Source of the DNA: Thalassobacillus devorans MSP14
GTDB taxonomy: Bacteria; Bacillota; Bacilli; Bacillales; Halobacillaceae
Assembly: GCF_000496835.1 (NCBI RefSeq)
Contig: NZ_KI543238.1
Coordinates: 201,984 to 265,983, forward strand
Direction of reading: 5' to 3'
DNA: 64,000 bases
Shown here: positions 48,635-57,518 of the stretch, piece after piece
How positions within the stretch are numbered: the first letter of the stretch is position 1
Layout: each line of letters starts with the position of its first letter
Position numbers and translations under genes: made by a program
Notes under the pieces: model-generated
What the model was told of the DNA's origin: nothing
Database searches by the model: none
The model's input: the letters and a program-made list of their open reading frames with translations, nothing else

Positions 48635-50995
48635 ATGGGACAAACAAAACACCAGGGACCAATGAAAAAATCAAAAATACCAGCACCGCAGCATTGGGTG
48701 AGCCCAATTCCGTTCGGGCTGGGAAAAGTGAAGCCGAAACACATCAGGGATACCATGAAAGTAGCATGGGATAACAAAGATAACTTAGGGTATGCCAAAA
48801 ACATCATAACCAAAGGTGTTTGTGATGGTTGCGCATTAGGCGTTTCGGGTCTTTACGATCAGACGCTGACGGGTCCGCACATTTGTACAACACGATTAAA
48901 CGTGCTCCGGTTGAATACAATGCCAGCTATTGATGAAGAGATTCTTCACGCTGATATAGATGAATTACGTCAATATTCCAGCACAGAATTGAGGGAGCTT
49001 GGCCGTATTCCTTATCCGATGATACGAAGAAAAGGGGAGCGCAAGTTTTCCCGGCTCACCTGGGATGATGCTATGGATATGATTGCAGGTAAAATGAAGC
49101 ATCTTGACCCGAAACAGTATGCTTTTTACCTGACATCCAGGGGTATCACGAATGAATCCTATTATGTAGCGGGAAAAGTGGCACGTTTTCTAGGAGCGAA
49201 TCATATCGACAACGCATCCCGGATCTGTCATTCGCCTAGTAAGACAGCTTTGAAGCGTTCCGTTGGCGTGGGTGCTTCGACGGCGAACTACCAGGATTGG
49301 ATCGGGACAGATGTCCTGTTGTTCTGGGGGAGTGTCGCTTCGAATAGTTCCCCTGTATCGACGAAGTACATGCTCGAAGCAAAGAAGAAGGGGACGAAAA
49401 TCATCGTCATCAACCCTTACCGTGAACCTTCGATGGACAAGTATTGGATTCCATCCAACCCGGAGTCCGCTTTATTCGGGACAAAAGTAGCAGATGATTT
49501 CTACCAAATTAATATTGGTGGAGACATTGCCTTCATGCATGGAATCATGAAACACTGGTTCGATATGGAAGAAGAGCAGTATGGTGCTGCCATCAATCAT
49601 TCCTTTGTAGATGAACACGTAAATGGCTATGAAGAATTGAAGCAGGAAGTGACATCCCAATCATGGGAAGAAATTACTGCCTCATCCGGCGTGACGAAAG
49701 AGCGTGTCATTGAACTTTCAGAGTTGTTGGCGAACAGTAAAAATGCTGTCTTCGCCTGGGCGCTTGGATTGACGATGCACTCCTTCGCTACAGATAATAT
49801 TTCCCAAGTGGCCAACCTGGCGCTGCTCCGTGGGTTTTTAGGTCGTGAACACAATGGGCTGATGCCGTTTCGCGGCCACTCCAGTGTCCAGGGAAGTGGC
49901 GAAATGGGAGCGGATCCATTTGTCTTGCCTGGTGGTGATTTCAAGGATGACAATATCAGACGAATCGAAAAACTATGGGGATTTGAGCTTGCGAAGTGGC
50001 AGGGCGATGTAGTAGGGGTGACGCTCGAGAATATTTTGCTGCCCGAAGATCATGAACGAAAAGTGAAACTTTACTACTTATCCGGCGGTAACTTCTTAGA
50101 GACAATGCCGGATCCGGAGTTTGTTGAAAAAGCATTATCGGAGCTTGATATCCGCGTCCACCAGGATATAATCCTGAATACATCCACCCTCGTTGATGCC
50201 AAGGAAGCCGTCATCGTGCTGCCGGCAAAAACCCGCTATGAACAGGAAGATGGCGGAACTTCTACTTCCACGGAGCGGATGGTTTATTTTTCACCGGAAA
50301 TCGAAGGGAATAAAAATAAAATAGAAGAAGCACGGACAGAATGGAAGATCTACATTGATCTAGCCAAGCGTTTGAAACCGGAAACCGCTCACTTAGTCGA
50401 TTTCAAAGACGGACAGGCAGTTCGCGAAGAGATTGCTAAGGCGAACCCAAATTATGATGGTGTCCAGCACTTGAAGAAACAGGGGGATGTCTTCCAGTGG
50501 GGTGGTGCCTGGTTATGCGAAGGCGGTGTGTGTCCGACACCGGATGGGAAAGGCAATTTGATACCTGTAGAGATTCCAGACTTGAACAAAAAGCCAGGAG
50601 ATTTTTATCTTACGACACGCCGCGGCAAGCAGTTCAATTCCATGGTATACAAAGAGACCGATCCGATTAACGGAGCGGAACGGTATGATGTTTTGTTGAA
50701 TGCTGAAGATGCTGAGGAGAATAGAATTCAAGATGGAGAAGCTGTCGTGCTGTACAATCAGTATGGGGTTTTTCAGGGACGTGCTAAGCTTGCCAGCATT
50801 GCAAAAGGGAATCTCGGAGTCCATTTTCCGGAAGGCAACTTCTTACTTCCAAAAGGCCGTTATGAACAATTCGCTAAAATTCCTGATTATAATATTGGAG
50901 TGAAGGTCGAGAAAGCGGAGAAGTTCAATGCAAGGAAAGACACACAGTATTTAGAGAAACGAATTGATGATCTGGAAGATACACCAGGAGCATAG
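48635..50995 (+). CDS. FdhF/YdeP family molybdopterin oxidoreductase
   Basis: A 786-residue molybdopterin enzyme. A [4Fe-4S] site is formed by cysteines 63, 66 and 84 (CDGC...ICTTR). The molybdenum-ligand region SRICHSPSKTALKRSVGVG has a cysteine, not selenocysteine, in the position of formate dehydrogenases. GHSSVQGSGEMGADP and the C-terminal dinucleotide-binding domain (TRRGKQFNSM, VHFPEGNFL) complete the architecture. It lacks the ferredoxin-like N-terminal domain of NAD-linked formate dehydrogenases and fits the FdhF/YdeP group, whose substrate is uncertain. FdhD nearby suggests sulfur-activated cofactor. Start ATG with AAGGAG. Confidence 0.9.
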   Translation: MGQTKHQGPMKKSKIPAPQHWVSPIPFGLGKVKPKHIRDTMKVAWDNKDNLGYAKNIITKGVCDGCALGVSGLYDQTLTGPHICTTRLNVLRLNTMPAIDEEILHADIDELRQYSSTELRELGRIPYPMIRRKGERKFSRLTWDDAMDMIAGKMKHLDPKQYAFYLTSRGITNESYYVAGKVARFLGANHIDNASRICHSPSKTALKRSVGVGASTANYQDWIGTDVLLFWGSVASNSSPVSTKYMLEAKKKGTKIIVINPYREPSMDKYWIPSNPESALFGTKVADDFYQINIGGDIAFMHGIMKHWFDMEEEQYGAAINHSFVDEHVNGYEELKQEVTSQSWEEITASSGVTKERVIELSELLANSKNAVFAWALGLTMHSFATDNISQVANLALLRGFLGREHNGLMPFRGHSSVQGSGEMGADPFVLPGGDFKDDNIRRIEKLWGFELAKWQGDVVGVTLENILLPEDHERKVKLYYLSGGNFLETMPDPEFVEKALSELDIRVHQDIILNTSTLVDAKEAVIVLPAKTRYEQEDGGTSTSTERMVYFSPEIEGNKNKIEEARTEWKIYIDLAKRLKPETAHLVDFKDGQAVREEIAKANPNYDGVQHLKKQGDVFQWGGAWLCEGGVCPTPDGKGNLIPVEIPDLNKKPGDFYLTTRRGKQFNSMVYKETDPINGAERYDVLLNAEDAEENRIQDGEAVVLYNQYGVFQGRAKLASIAKGNLGVHFPEGNFLLPKGRYEQFAKIPDYNIGVKVEKAEKFNARKDTQYLEKRIDDLEDTPGA

Positions 50996-51000
50996 ATGAT

Positions 51001-51039
51001 AAACCTGATTGGGCTTAGAAAGTTCAATCAGGGGTTTTG
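51001..51039 (+). terminator. Terminator of the oxidoreductase gene
   Basis: AAACC-TGATTG and CAATCAGGGGTTT pair with a small bulge around a 12-base loop, ending TTTTG. Confidence 0.65.
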
Positions 51040-51071
51040 ATATATAGAAGGAAATTATCCAGGTTATTATT

Positions 51072-51112
51072 ACAAAAAAACGAGATGGTTCGTCCATTGA
51101 ACCATCTCGTTT
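51072..51112 (-). terminator. Terminator of the DUF3243 gene
   Basis: AAACGAGATGGTTC and its exact reverse complement with a seven-base loop. On the minus strand it is followed by seven T. Confidence 0.92.
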
Positions 51113-51123
51113 ATAACTATATA

Positions 51124-51423
51124 TTAATTGGTGGAGTCAGCAAGCTTTACCAACACATGTGCCATATGCTTCCTTTCTTCTTCGTCAGCGAATTTCCAAA
51201 GTTCATTAAGCAATTTTTCCTCGCGGTTTCTTGGATCTTCATTCTTGGCGAGGTAGTCACCCACACGCTTGGCGCCTTTAGTAAGTCCTTCTTCCCCTAA
51301 TCCAAGTTTCTCACCTTTGTTCACCTGGTCGCCTAAATAATCCTTGAACGTCTGGAAACTTTGCATGATATCGTCTTTTTTATCTTCGCTCATATTAGCT
51401 GCTGCATCACGTGGATCTTTCAT
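51124..51423 (-). CDS. DUF3243 family protein (YmfJ-like)
   Basis: A 99-residue protein of the DUF3243 family: DIMQSFQTFKDYLGDQVNKG, a segment with TKGAKRVGDYLAKNEDPRN, then LLNELWKFADEEERKHMAHVLVKL. It is helical and charged, and its function is unknown. B. subtilis YmfJ is a homologue; this copy is a separate single gene. AAAGGAG lies ten bases before the ATG at 51423; the longer in-frame reading upstream has no ribosome binding site. It is divergent from the LysR-family gene. Confidence 0.85.
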   Translation of the reverse strand: MKDPRDAAANMSEDKKDDIMQSFQTFKDYLGDQVNKGEKLGLGEEGLTKGAKRVGDYLAKNEDPRNREEKLLNELWKFADEEERKHMAHVLVKLADSTN

Positions 51424-51573
51424 GTTATCAAGCTCCTTTTTGTGTAATGGTAGACAATACCACTTACTGGTGAGATTGAAACATTTGGAAATGGTAAGTG
51501 GCAAGGTAATTTACATAAGAAAGAATTTTAACTAAAGTAATACTATAAACATTCCTGAGGATTAGGTGAACAT

Positions 51574-52467
51574 ATGGATATCAGACACTTGAAATATTTC
51601 ATAGAAGTATCGCGATTCGGCAGTTTCACTCGTGCCGCTGATCATTTATTTGTAACACAGCCGACAATCAGTAAGATGATAAAAAACTTAGAGTCAGAAC
51701 TTGGAGTAGAGCTATTTGACAGAACCAGAAAACAGCTGGTCCTTACAGATGCCGGCCGGGTGATTTTAAATCAAGCGCAAACGATTGATAAAGCCTTCGA
51801 TAACCTGCAGACGGAGCTTGATGATTTGATTGGCCTGCAGAAAGGGCATATCAGAATTGGACTTCCGCCAATTATGGACGCCGATCACTTTTTTCGGATT
51901 TTGGGAAAGTTTCATCAACTTTATCCTAAGATAACTTTCCAGCTGATGGAAAATGGGACAAGAAAAATTGAGGAAGATATCATAGAAGATAACCTTGATG
52001 TCGGGATTGCTGTTCTGCCGACCGAAGGGGAAGAATTTGATCAATTTTCTTTTATGAAGGAAGAATTGCGTGCAGTTGTTCCTCCTTCCCATAAACTAGC
52101 CGCAAGGAAGCAAATTAAACTGGAAGAACTTAAGGATGAATTATTCATTCTTTTCAACAAAGATTTCGCACTGAATGACAGGATCAGGGGGGCCTGTAAG
52201 GAAGCGGGCTTTATACCCCAGGTCGTATCGGAAAGTTCACAATGGGACTTTATTGGTAAAATGATTACCTCTGAATTAGGTATCTCGATATTGCCCTATA
52301 GTGTGTCCAAGTTGTTGAAAGAAGACGTTCGTACGATCAAAATAGTTAAACCAATGATTGAGTGGGATTTGGCGATTATTTGGAGGAAAAATCATTATTT
52401 GTCTTATGCAACTAAAGAATGGTTGAAGTTTACCCAGGATAGGTTGATGCCGGGCACCTCGGAATAA
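51574..52467 (+). CDS. LysR family transcriptional regulator (CidR-like)
   Basis: A 297-residue LysR protein with an N-terminal helix-turn-helix (about 1-60): MDIRHLKYFIEVSRFGSFTR, VTQPTISKMIKNLESELGVELF. The effector-binding domain covers about 90-295. The sequence resembles the CidR/YwbI branch, whose members control holin-like cidAB genes in response to acetate or pyruvate. No cidAB genes lie next to it here, so the target is unknown. A Ser/Gln-rich substrate region SSQWDFIGKMITSELGISILP is visible. Confidence 0.9.
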   Translation: MDIRHLKYFIEVSRFGSFTRAADHLFVTQPTISKMIKNLESELGVELFDRTRKQLVLTDAGRVILNQAQTIDKAFDNLQTELDDLIGLQKGHIRIGLPPIMDADHFFRILGKFHQLYPKITFQLMENGTRKIEEDIIEDNLDVGIAVLPTEGEEFDQFSFMKEELRAVVPPSHKLAARKQIKLEELKDELFILFNKDFALNDRIRGACKEAGFIPQVVSESSQWDFIGKMITSELGISILPYSVSKLLKEDVRTIKIVKPMIEWDLAIIWRKNHYLSYATKEWLKFTQDRLMPGTSE

Positions 52468-52482
52468 GGGGTGCTTTTTTTA
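52453..52482 (+). terminator. Terminator of the LysR-family gene
   Basis: GCACC and GGTGC form a short stem with a T run of seven; the stem begins inside the last codons. Confidence 0.65.
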
Positions 52483-52651
52483 ATAGATGATTTTACCATT
52501 CAGATACTTGCCGTGCATAGCTGAAAGCATTTGCATAGATAGTATCTATGTTTCCCATGATTAATATCCATTTCACTTATAGGAAACACAGGCTTACACT
52601 TGGAATATCAAACGTTTGAGAAACACTACATCAAAGAAAGGATCATTAATT

Positions 52652-53185
52652 ATGATTGAAACAAAAAGTCCAAAAGAAAGCCTGATCGTGAATACTGATC
52701 AAGTGATGATCAACGATTTGAATAATTACAATACATTGTTCGGTGGTGTATTGATGAAAAAATTAGATAATAATGCGACTTTGTCGGCACGCCGGCATGC
52801 GCGGGCAAAAGAATGTGTGACTGCATCCACCGACTCGATTGATTTCCTGTATCCGATACATCAGACAGATTCCGTTTGTGTAGAATCATATGTATCCTAT
52901 ACCGGCAGCAAGTCGATGGAGATTTTTTGCAAAGTAATTGCGGAAGATATGATCACTGGTGAACGGCGGATGGCAGCCACAGCTTTTCTCACATTCGTTG
53001 CGCTTGATGAGAATAAAAGACCGATAAAAGTTCCTGAGATTGTACCGGAGACAGAAGAAGAGAAGTTTTTATATGAATCCGGAAAAGAACGTGCGGAGCG
53101 ACGCAGAGTCCGAAAAGAACATAGTAAAGAATTGACTAAAATCATCGGTTTGGAGAAACCCTGGGAAAAAGGAGAGGAAGTATAA
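52652..53185 (+). CDS. Acyl-CoA thioesterase (hot-dog fold)
   Basis: A 177-residue acyl-CoA hydrolase of the YkhA/ACOT type. The hot-dog motif NNYNTLFGGVLMKKLDNNAT has the catalytic Asn/Asp region, and ECVTASTDSIDFLYPI is the second family stretch. The acidic-basic C-terminal tail (GKERAERRRVRKEHSKEL) is an extension. It hydrolyses medium- or short-chain acyl-CoA. Start ATG 52652; AAAGGAT lies upstream. It ends one base into the ATG of the next gene, so translation of both is coupled. Confidence 0.85.
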   Translation: MIETKSPKESLIVNTDQVMINDLNNYNTLFGGVLMKKLDNNATLSARRHARAKECVTASTDSIDFLYPIHQTDSVCVESYVSYTGSKSMEIFCKVIAEDMITGERRMAATAFLTFVALDENKRPIKVPEIVPETEEEKFLYESGKERAERRRVRKEHSKELTKIIGLEKPWEKGEEV

Positions 53186-53559
53186 TGGCCAACATGCTTG
53201 CTGGTTTGAACGACTTGTACGAAGCGAAGGAAGATTTGGATGCATTGAAGCAGGATTGCCCCGAATTAAGTGACCATCTGGTGCATGTCGTCAGCTTGAC
53301 CAGACAGCTGCAGATCAAATATGGCTACATGGGCTCGTTATTGATGGATGAAGACCTGCCGGAATATAAGCCCAAGTTTGTTAGAGGTTCGATTCTTCAC
53401 CTATATCAACAAGAAGTACAAAAACTGAAAGACCACCCTCGTATAGATGAGCTGAAAAGTGTAATGAGGAAACATCGGGCCATCAGTGACTCTAAACTAT
53501 TTTTATTGACACTAGGCGCAAAACCCGAATTGCTCCAAGGTTCCACGATAATAAAATAA
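53185..53559 (+). CDS. Uncharacterised protein coupled to the thioesterase
   Basis: A 124-residue protein, mostly helical and charged, without a family I recognise. Notable segments are DLYEAKEDLDALKQDCPELSD and KLKDHPRIDELKSVMRKHR. There are no signal peptide or membrane segments. It starts on the TAATG shared with the thioesterase stop, and a strong terminator follows, so the two genes form an operon and may work together, for example as partner or regulator of the hydrolase. Confidence 0.7.
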   Translation: MANMLAGLNDLYEAKEDLDALKQDCPELSDHLVHVVSLTRQLQIKYGYMGSLLMDEDLPEYKPKFVRGSILHLYQQEVQKLKDHPRIDELKSVMRKHRAISDSKLFLLTLGAKPELLQGSTIIK

Positions 53560-53608
53560 AGCATGAAAACAGCCAGCAGAAAATCTGCTGGCTGTTTTCA
53601 TGCTTTTA
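53558..53608 (+). terminator. Terminator with a perfect 22-base-pair stem
   Basis: AAAGCATGAAAACAGCCAGC plus AG and its exact reverse complement around a five-base loop, ending in TTTTA. Confidence 0.92.
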
Positions 53609-53714
53609 TAGAGTGACTGCGGATAGGGAAGCTCGCAAATATTGGGAGATTGATTGAAATCGCTCTCATGATAAAATAGATAAGAAAGATTTCAATCATC
53701 AGGAGCGTGGACGA

Positions 53715-55079
53715 ATGCTGGAGATATTAGAAAATTACCGGGACGGCATACTGGAGACGATTTTCGGGAATGTCAACCATAGTATTGTAGTGGTTGATCG
53801 CAATGGGTTTGTTTCTTATATGAATGATAGTTATTGTGACTTTCTCGAAGTAGATAAAGAGAATGTCCGTGGCAAGCATGTGACTGAGGTAATTGAAAAT
53901 AGCCGAATGCACATCGTGGCAGAAACGGGTAAAGAAGAACTTGCAGATCTCCAATATATACGTGGTAATTATATGATTGCCCACCGGATTCCGCTCCGGG
54001 CGGATGGAGAGGTGGTCGGTGCTCTTGGAATGGTATTATTTCGGGATACCGAAGAATGGCTTAAATTGAACAGTCATATCAAAGATTTGTTTCTGGAACT
54101 GGAATCCTACCGAAATCAAATGAAACAACTGAACGGTGTTTCTTATTCGTTGCATGATATCATCAGCAGTTCCTCGGAGATGCATGTATTAAAGGATAAA
54201 ATAAAAAAAATAGCACCCGGCGATGTCTCGGTACTGCTTCGGGGGGAGAGTGGAACAGGTAAAGAACTGTTTGCCCATAGCATCCACCACCTTAGTGAAC
54301 GGAATATGAAGCCCTTCGTTAAGGTCAATTGTGCGGCAATTCCCGCAGACCTTCTCGAGTCTGAGCTGTTCGGGTATAAAGAAGGTGCTTTTACTGGTGC
54401 CAAAAAAGGAGGCAAGCCGGGGAAATTCCAAATGGCAGATGGCGGGACCCTTTTTCTTGATGAAATCGGAGATATGCCGCTTCAGGCACAGGTGAAAATT
54501 CTCCGTGTCCTTCAGGAAGGGGAAGTTGAAGCAATTGGATCGGTTACACCGCAGAAAGTGGATGTAAGGATTATAGCGGCGACCAATCAGCCGCTCGAAG
54601 AATTAATAGCACAACAGAAATTCCGGGAAGATTTATTTTACCGGATAAATGTGGTCCAGATTGATATACCGCCGCTTCGAAAACGGCCGGAAGACCTCCG
54701 GGTGCTGGCAAAATATTTACTAGAAAAGGTAACCGAGCGGGTCGGTAAACGGGTTGTCGATTTTGAGCCCATCGTGTATGACTGTTTCCTGGAATATCAC
54801 TGGCCAGGTAATGTCCGAGAGCTGGAAAACGTTATCGAGGCTGCTGTCCATCTCACGAACAATGAAACCATTGAACTGGAAGATCTGCCCGATCGCATTA
54901 AGCCAGATACACTATTAATGGAGGAAGATCGAAGTTTGAAGGCGATTTTGGAAACGGCAGAACGCCAGGCGATTGAAAGAGCATTGAAAAAAGTCCATGG
55001 TGACAAAGGAAAAGCTGCAACAATGCTTGGTATAGGAAAAACAAGCTTATATGATAAAGTGAAAAAATACCATTTATAA
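53715..55079 (+). CDS. Sigma-54-dependent transcriptional activator (PAS-AAA-HTH)
   Basis: A 454-residue activator. An N-terminal PAS domain (about 12-120) is followed by an AAA+ domain with Walker A GESGTGKE, the sigma-54-contact motif GAFTGAKKGG, Walker B GGTLFLDEIGD and the sensor region WPGNVRELENVIE. The C-terminal Fis-type helix-turn-helix reads GDKGKAATMLGIGKTSLY. It drives transcription from -24/-12 promoters; the ketone-body operon directly downstream has one. The PAS domain probably senses a metabolite such as acetoacetate or 3-hydroxybutyrate, which is inference. Confidence 0.95.
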   Translation: MLEILENYRDGILETIFGNVNHSIVVVDRNGFVSYMNDSYCDFLEVDKENVRGKHVTEVIENSRMHIVAETGKEELADLQYIRGNYMIAHRIPLRADGEVVGALGMVLFRDTEEWLKLNSHIKDLFLELESYRNQMKQLNGVSYSLHDIISSSSEMHVLKDKIKKIAPGDVSVLLRGESGTGKELFAHSIHHLSERNMKPFVKVNCAAIPADLLESELFGYKEGAFTGAKKGGKPGKFQMADGGTLFLDEIGDMPLQAQVKILRVLQEGEVEAIGSVTPQKVDVRIIAATNQPLEELIAQQKFREDLFYRINVVQIDIPPLRKRPEDLRVLAKYLLEKVTERVGKRVVDFEPIVYDCFLEYHWPGNVRELENVIEAAVHLTNNETIELEDLPDRIKPDTLLMEEDRSLKAILETAERQAIERALKKVHGDKGKAATMLGIGKTSLYDKVKKYHL

Positions 55080-55098
55080 ACCATTCCGGAAATTCGGA

Positions 55099-55134
55099 AA
55101 ACCATTCCGATATTCTGGAATGGTTTATTTTTTG
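55099..55134 (+). terminator. Terminator of the activator gene
   Basis: AAACCATTCC and GGAATGGTTT around an eight-base loop, followed by ATTTTTTG. The same CCATTCCG unit occurs 20 bases earlier (55081), so the segment may also serve as activator-binding DNA. Confidence 0.8.
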
Positions 55135-55206
55135 TTATATGATAAAGGGCTTTCATTGTTGTGATTGTAGTATTATGTTTAATTTTCCGAAAATCCGTAA
55201 ATTATT

Positions 55207-55220
55207 TGTTAGCGCTTACA
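55207..55220 (+). promoter_or_regulatory. cre (CcpA) site before the ketone-body operon
   Basis: TGTTAGCGCTTACA fits TGWNANCGNTNWCA completely and lies 45 bases upstream of the -24 element. It suggests repression by glucose. Confidence 0.6.
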
Positions 55221-55264
55221 AGTGAATCGTCCTTCATCAGTGAATTTTCATTCACTTTAAAAGT

Positions 55265-55281
55265 TGGCATGCTTCTTGCAT
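55265..55281 (+). promoter_or_regulatory. Sigma-54 (-24/-12) promoter
   Basis: TTGGCATGCTTCTTGCAT has GG and GC separated by exactly ten bases, as in TGGCACN5TTGC. It lies 26 bases before the first gene of the operon and downstream of the sigma-54 activator gene. Confidence 0.88.
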
Positions 55282-55306
55282 AAATAAAAGGTGAAGGGAG
55301 TGTAGC

Positions 55307-56005
55307 ATGATGAAAACTATTTATACATCATTTGAAGAAGCAGTAAAAGATATCAAAGATTACTCGACAATCATGGTTGGAGGATTTGGTCTGGTTGGTA
55401 TTCCGGAGAATCTGATTCTTGCATTAGTAGAATCAAAGGTAAAGCATTTAACGGTGATTTCCAACAACTGTGGCGTTGATGATTGGGGGCTGGGACTGCT
55501 CCTTGAAAATAAACAGATTGATAAAATGATCGGCTCTTATGTCGGTGAAAATAAGGAATTCGAACGTCAGGTGCTGGCCGGAGAACTGGAAGTAGAACTG
55601 ACTCCACAAGGGACTTTGGCAGAACGTATCCGTGCCGGCGGAGCAGGCATACCTGCATTCTATACACCAGCTGGTGTAGGAACGCCGATTGCAGAAGGAA
55701 AAGAAGTACGTAATTTTGATGGAAAAGACTATTTGATGGTGACAGGTCTGAAAGCAGATTTCAGCCTCGTCCGTGCTGCCAAAGGCGACCGGCTGGGTAA
55801 CCTTGTCTATAACAAGACGGCCCGTAATTTTAACCCGGAGATAGCAGCTGCAGGTACTACAACAATTGCAGAGGTGGAAGAGCTGGTGGAAGTCGGAACA
55901 TTGCATCCGGATCATATTCATACCCCTGGTATTTATGTACAAGGGTTGATCGAAGGTAAACAGGAGAAACGAATCGAACGTCTGACGCTGAGAAAAGAAG
56001 CATAA
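55307..56005 (+). CDS. scoA: 3-oxoacid CoA-transferase subunit A
   Basis: A 232-residue CoA-transferase family I subunit A. It shows [56 protein letters not shown] and the [20 protein letters not shown] block. With subunit B it transfers CoA from succinyl-CoA to acetoacetate (or a related 3-oxoacid). It is the first gene of a five-gene operon behind a -24/-12 promoter. Start ATG 55307 (a second ATG follows) with GAAGGGAG upstream. Glucose repression is suggested by the cre site. Confidence 0.94.
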   Translation: MMKTIYTSFEEAVKDIKDYSTIMVGGFGLVGIPENLILALVESKVKHLTVISNNCGVDDWGLGLLLENKQIDKMIGSYVGENKEFERQVLAGELEVELTPQGTLAERIRAGGAGIPAFYTPAGVGTPIAEGKEVRNFDGKDYLMVTGLKADFSLVRAAKGDRLGNLVYNKTARNFNPEIAAAGTTTIAEVEELVEVGTLHPDHIHTPGIYVQGLIEGKQEKRIERLTLRKEA

Positions 56006-56019
56006 TAGGAGGGAACAGC

Positions 56020-56694
56020 ATGGCAGTTAATGTGGATAAAGCACTAGTAAGAGAGAAAATCGCAAAACGAGCAGAGCGCGAAATTGAAAACGGTTTCTAT
56101 GTCAACTTAGGGATCGGAATGCCGACGATGGTAGCGAACTACATCCAGGAAGATAAAGAAATCGTTCTTCAGTCTGAAAATGGTCTGGTGGGAATCGGAC
56201 GCTCTCCGTATGAGAACGAAGTGGACCCGGACTTAATCAATGCTGGAAAAGAAACGGTCACAGCAGCGGTCGGAGCATCTTATTGCAGCAGTGCTGAATC
56301 ATTTGCGATGATTCGGGGAGAACACTTGGATCTTGCCATTCTTGGTGGTATGGAAGTCTCTGAAACCGGTAATCTGGCAAACTGGATGATCCCAGGAAAG
56401 ATGATCAAAGGTATGGGCGGTGCGATGGACATTGTCCACGGTGCTAAGAAGATCGTCATTATCATGGATCACGTAAATAAACATGGAGAGCCGAAAATTC
56501 TAAAAGAATGCAGTCTCCCTTTAACTGGTGAAGGTGTCGTGGATCGCATTATCACCGATCGTGCTGTCATCGATGTTACAGACGACGGGCTAGTACTGGT
56601 TGAAGTAGCAGAAGGATGGACAGTAGAAGAAGTAGTAGAAGCGACTGGCGCAGATCTTCAGGTCAGCGAAAATCTATTATCGGCAACGTTCTGA
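56020..56694 (+). CDS. scoB: 3-oxoacid CoA-transferase subunit B
   Basis: A 224-residue subunit B carrying the catalytic glutamate in [12 protein letters not shown] (SENG motif). Other blocks are [38 protein letters not shown] and [14 protein letters not shown]. It forms the active CoA-transferase with the upstream subunit A, fourteen bases away. The pair converts acetoacetate to acetoacetyl-CoA, which the thiolase downstream can split to acetyl-CoA. Start ATG with AGGAGGGAACAGC. Confidence 0.95.
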   Translation: MAVNVDKALVREKIAKRAEREIENGFYVNLGIGMPTMVANYIQEDKEIVLQSENGLVGIGRSPYENEVDPDLINAGKETVTAAVGASYCSSAESFAMIRGEHLDLAILGGMEVSETGNLANWMIPGKMIKGMGGAMDIVHGAKKIVIIMDHVNKHGEPKILKECSLPLTGEGVVDRIITDRAVIDVTDDGLVLVEVAEGWTVEEVVEATGADLQVSENLLSATF

Positions 56695-56720
56695 TCTTTT
56701 AATCAAGGGGGATAAATGGA

Positions 56721-57497
56721 ATGGTAGATAACAAGGTAGTATTCATAACAGGTGCAGCAAGTGGAATCGGCCACGAAATCGGAGTAGAGTTCGTGAAAAA
56801 CGGCGCGAAAGTCGCGTTCAGTGACATCAATGAAGAAAAATTGCAGGAAGCGACAAAGAAGCTTACGGATGAAGGATATGACTGCATCGGCGTGAAGTGC
56901 GATGTTACAAAAGAAGAAGAATTGCAGCAGGCAATTGACCAGACAGTGGAAAAATACGGCCGGCTCGATGTCTTGATCAATAATGCCGGACTTCAACATG
57001 TAGCATCGATCGAAGACTTCCCGACAGAAAAATTCGAATTCATCACAAAAGTTATGCTGGTGGCCCCATTCATGGCAACGAAGCATGTTTTCCCGATCAT
57101 GAAAAAGCAAGGCTTTGGACGTATTATCAATATGGCGTCAATCAACGGACTTGTCGGTTTTGCCGGGAAATCTGCGTATAACAGTTCCAAGCATGGTGTC
57201 ATCGGATTGACAAAAGTTACCGCATTAGAAGGTGCAGAGCATGGTATTACCGTAAACGCGGTATGCCCAGGCTATGTCGATACGCCGCTTGTCCGCAACC
57301 AGCTGGAGGACCTGGCGAAAAATCGTAACGTGTCATTAGAGAAAGTACTGGAGGAAGTGATCTATCCATTAGTTCCACAAAAACGCTTGCTTCAAGTACA
57401 GGAAATTGCCGACTATACATTATTCCTCGCCAGTGATAAATCAAAAGGCGTCACCGGGCAGGCAGTCGTCATTGATGGTGGCTATACAGCACAATAA
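56721..57497 (+). CDS. 3-hydroxybutyrate dehydrogenase (SDR)
   Basis: A 258-residue short-chain dehydrogenase. NAD-binding TGAASGIGHEIG, active-site NNAGLQHV, Ser in NMASINGLVGF, and YNSSKHG with Tyr/Lys near residue 155 are present. AVCPGYVDTPLVRNQLEDLAK followed by VIDGGYTAQ at the C-terminus is characteristic of D-3-hydroxybutyrate dehydrogenases. It oxidises 3-hydroxybutyrate to acetoacetate, the substrate of the CoA-transferase encoded upstream. In operon order it is third, 26 bases after scoB. Confidence 0.93.
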   Translation: MVDNKVVFITGAASGIGHEIGVEFVKNGAKVAFSDINEEKLQEATKKLTDEGYDCIGVKCDVTKEEELQQAIDQTVEKYGRLDVLINNAGLQHVASIEDFPTEKFEFITKVMLVAPFMATKHVFPIMKKQGFGRIINMASINGLVGFAGKSAYNSSKHGVIGLTKVTALEGAEHGITVNAVCPGYVDTPLVRNQLEDLAKNRNVSLEKVLEEVIYPLVPQKRLLQVQEIADYTLFLASDKSKGVTGQAVVIDGGYTAQ

Positions 57498-57518
57498 ATG
57501 AAAGGGAGGAGTAACAGC

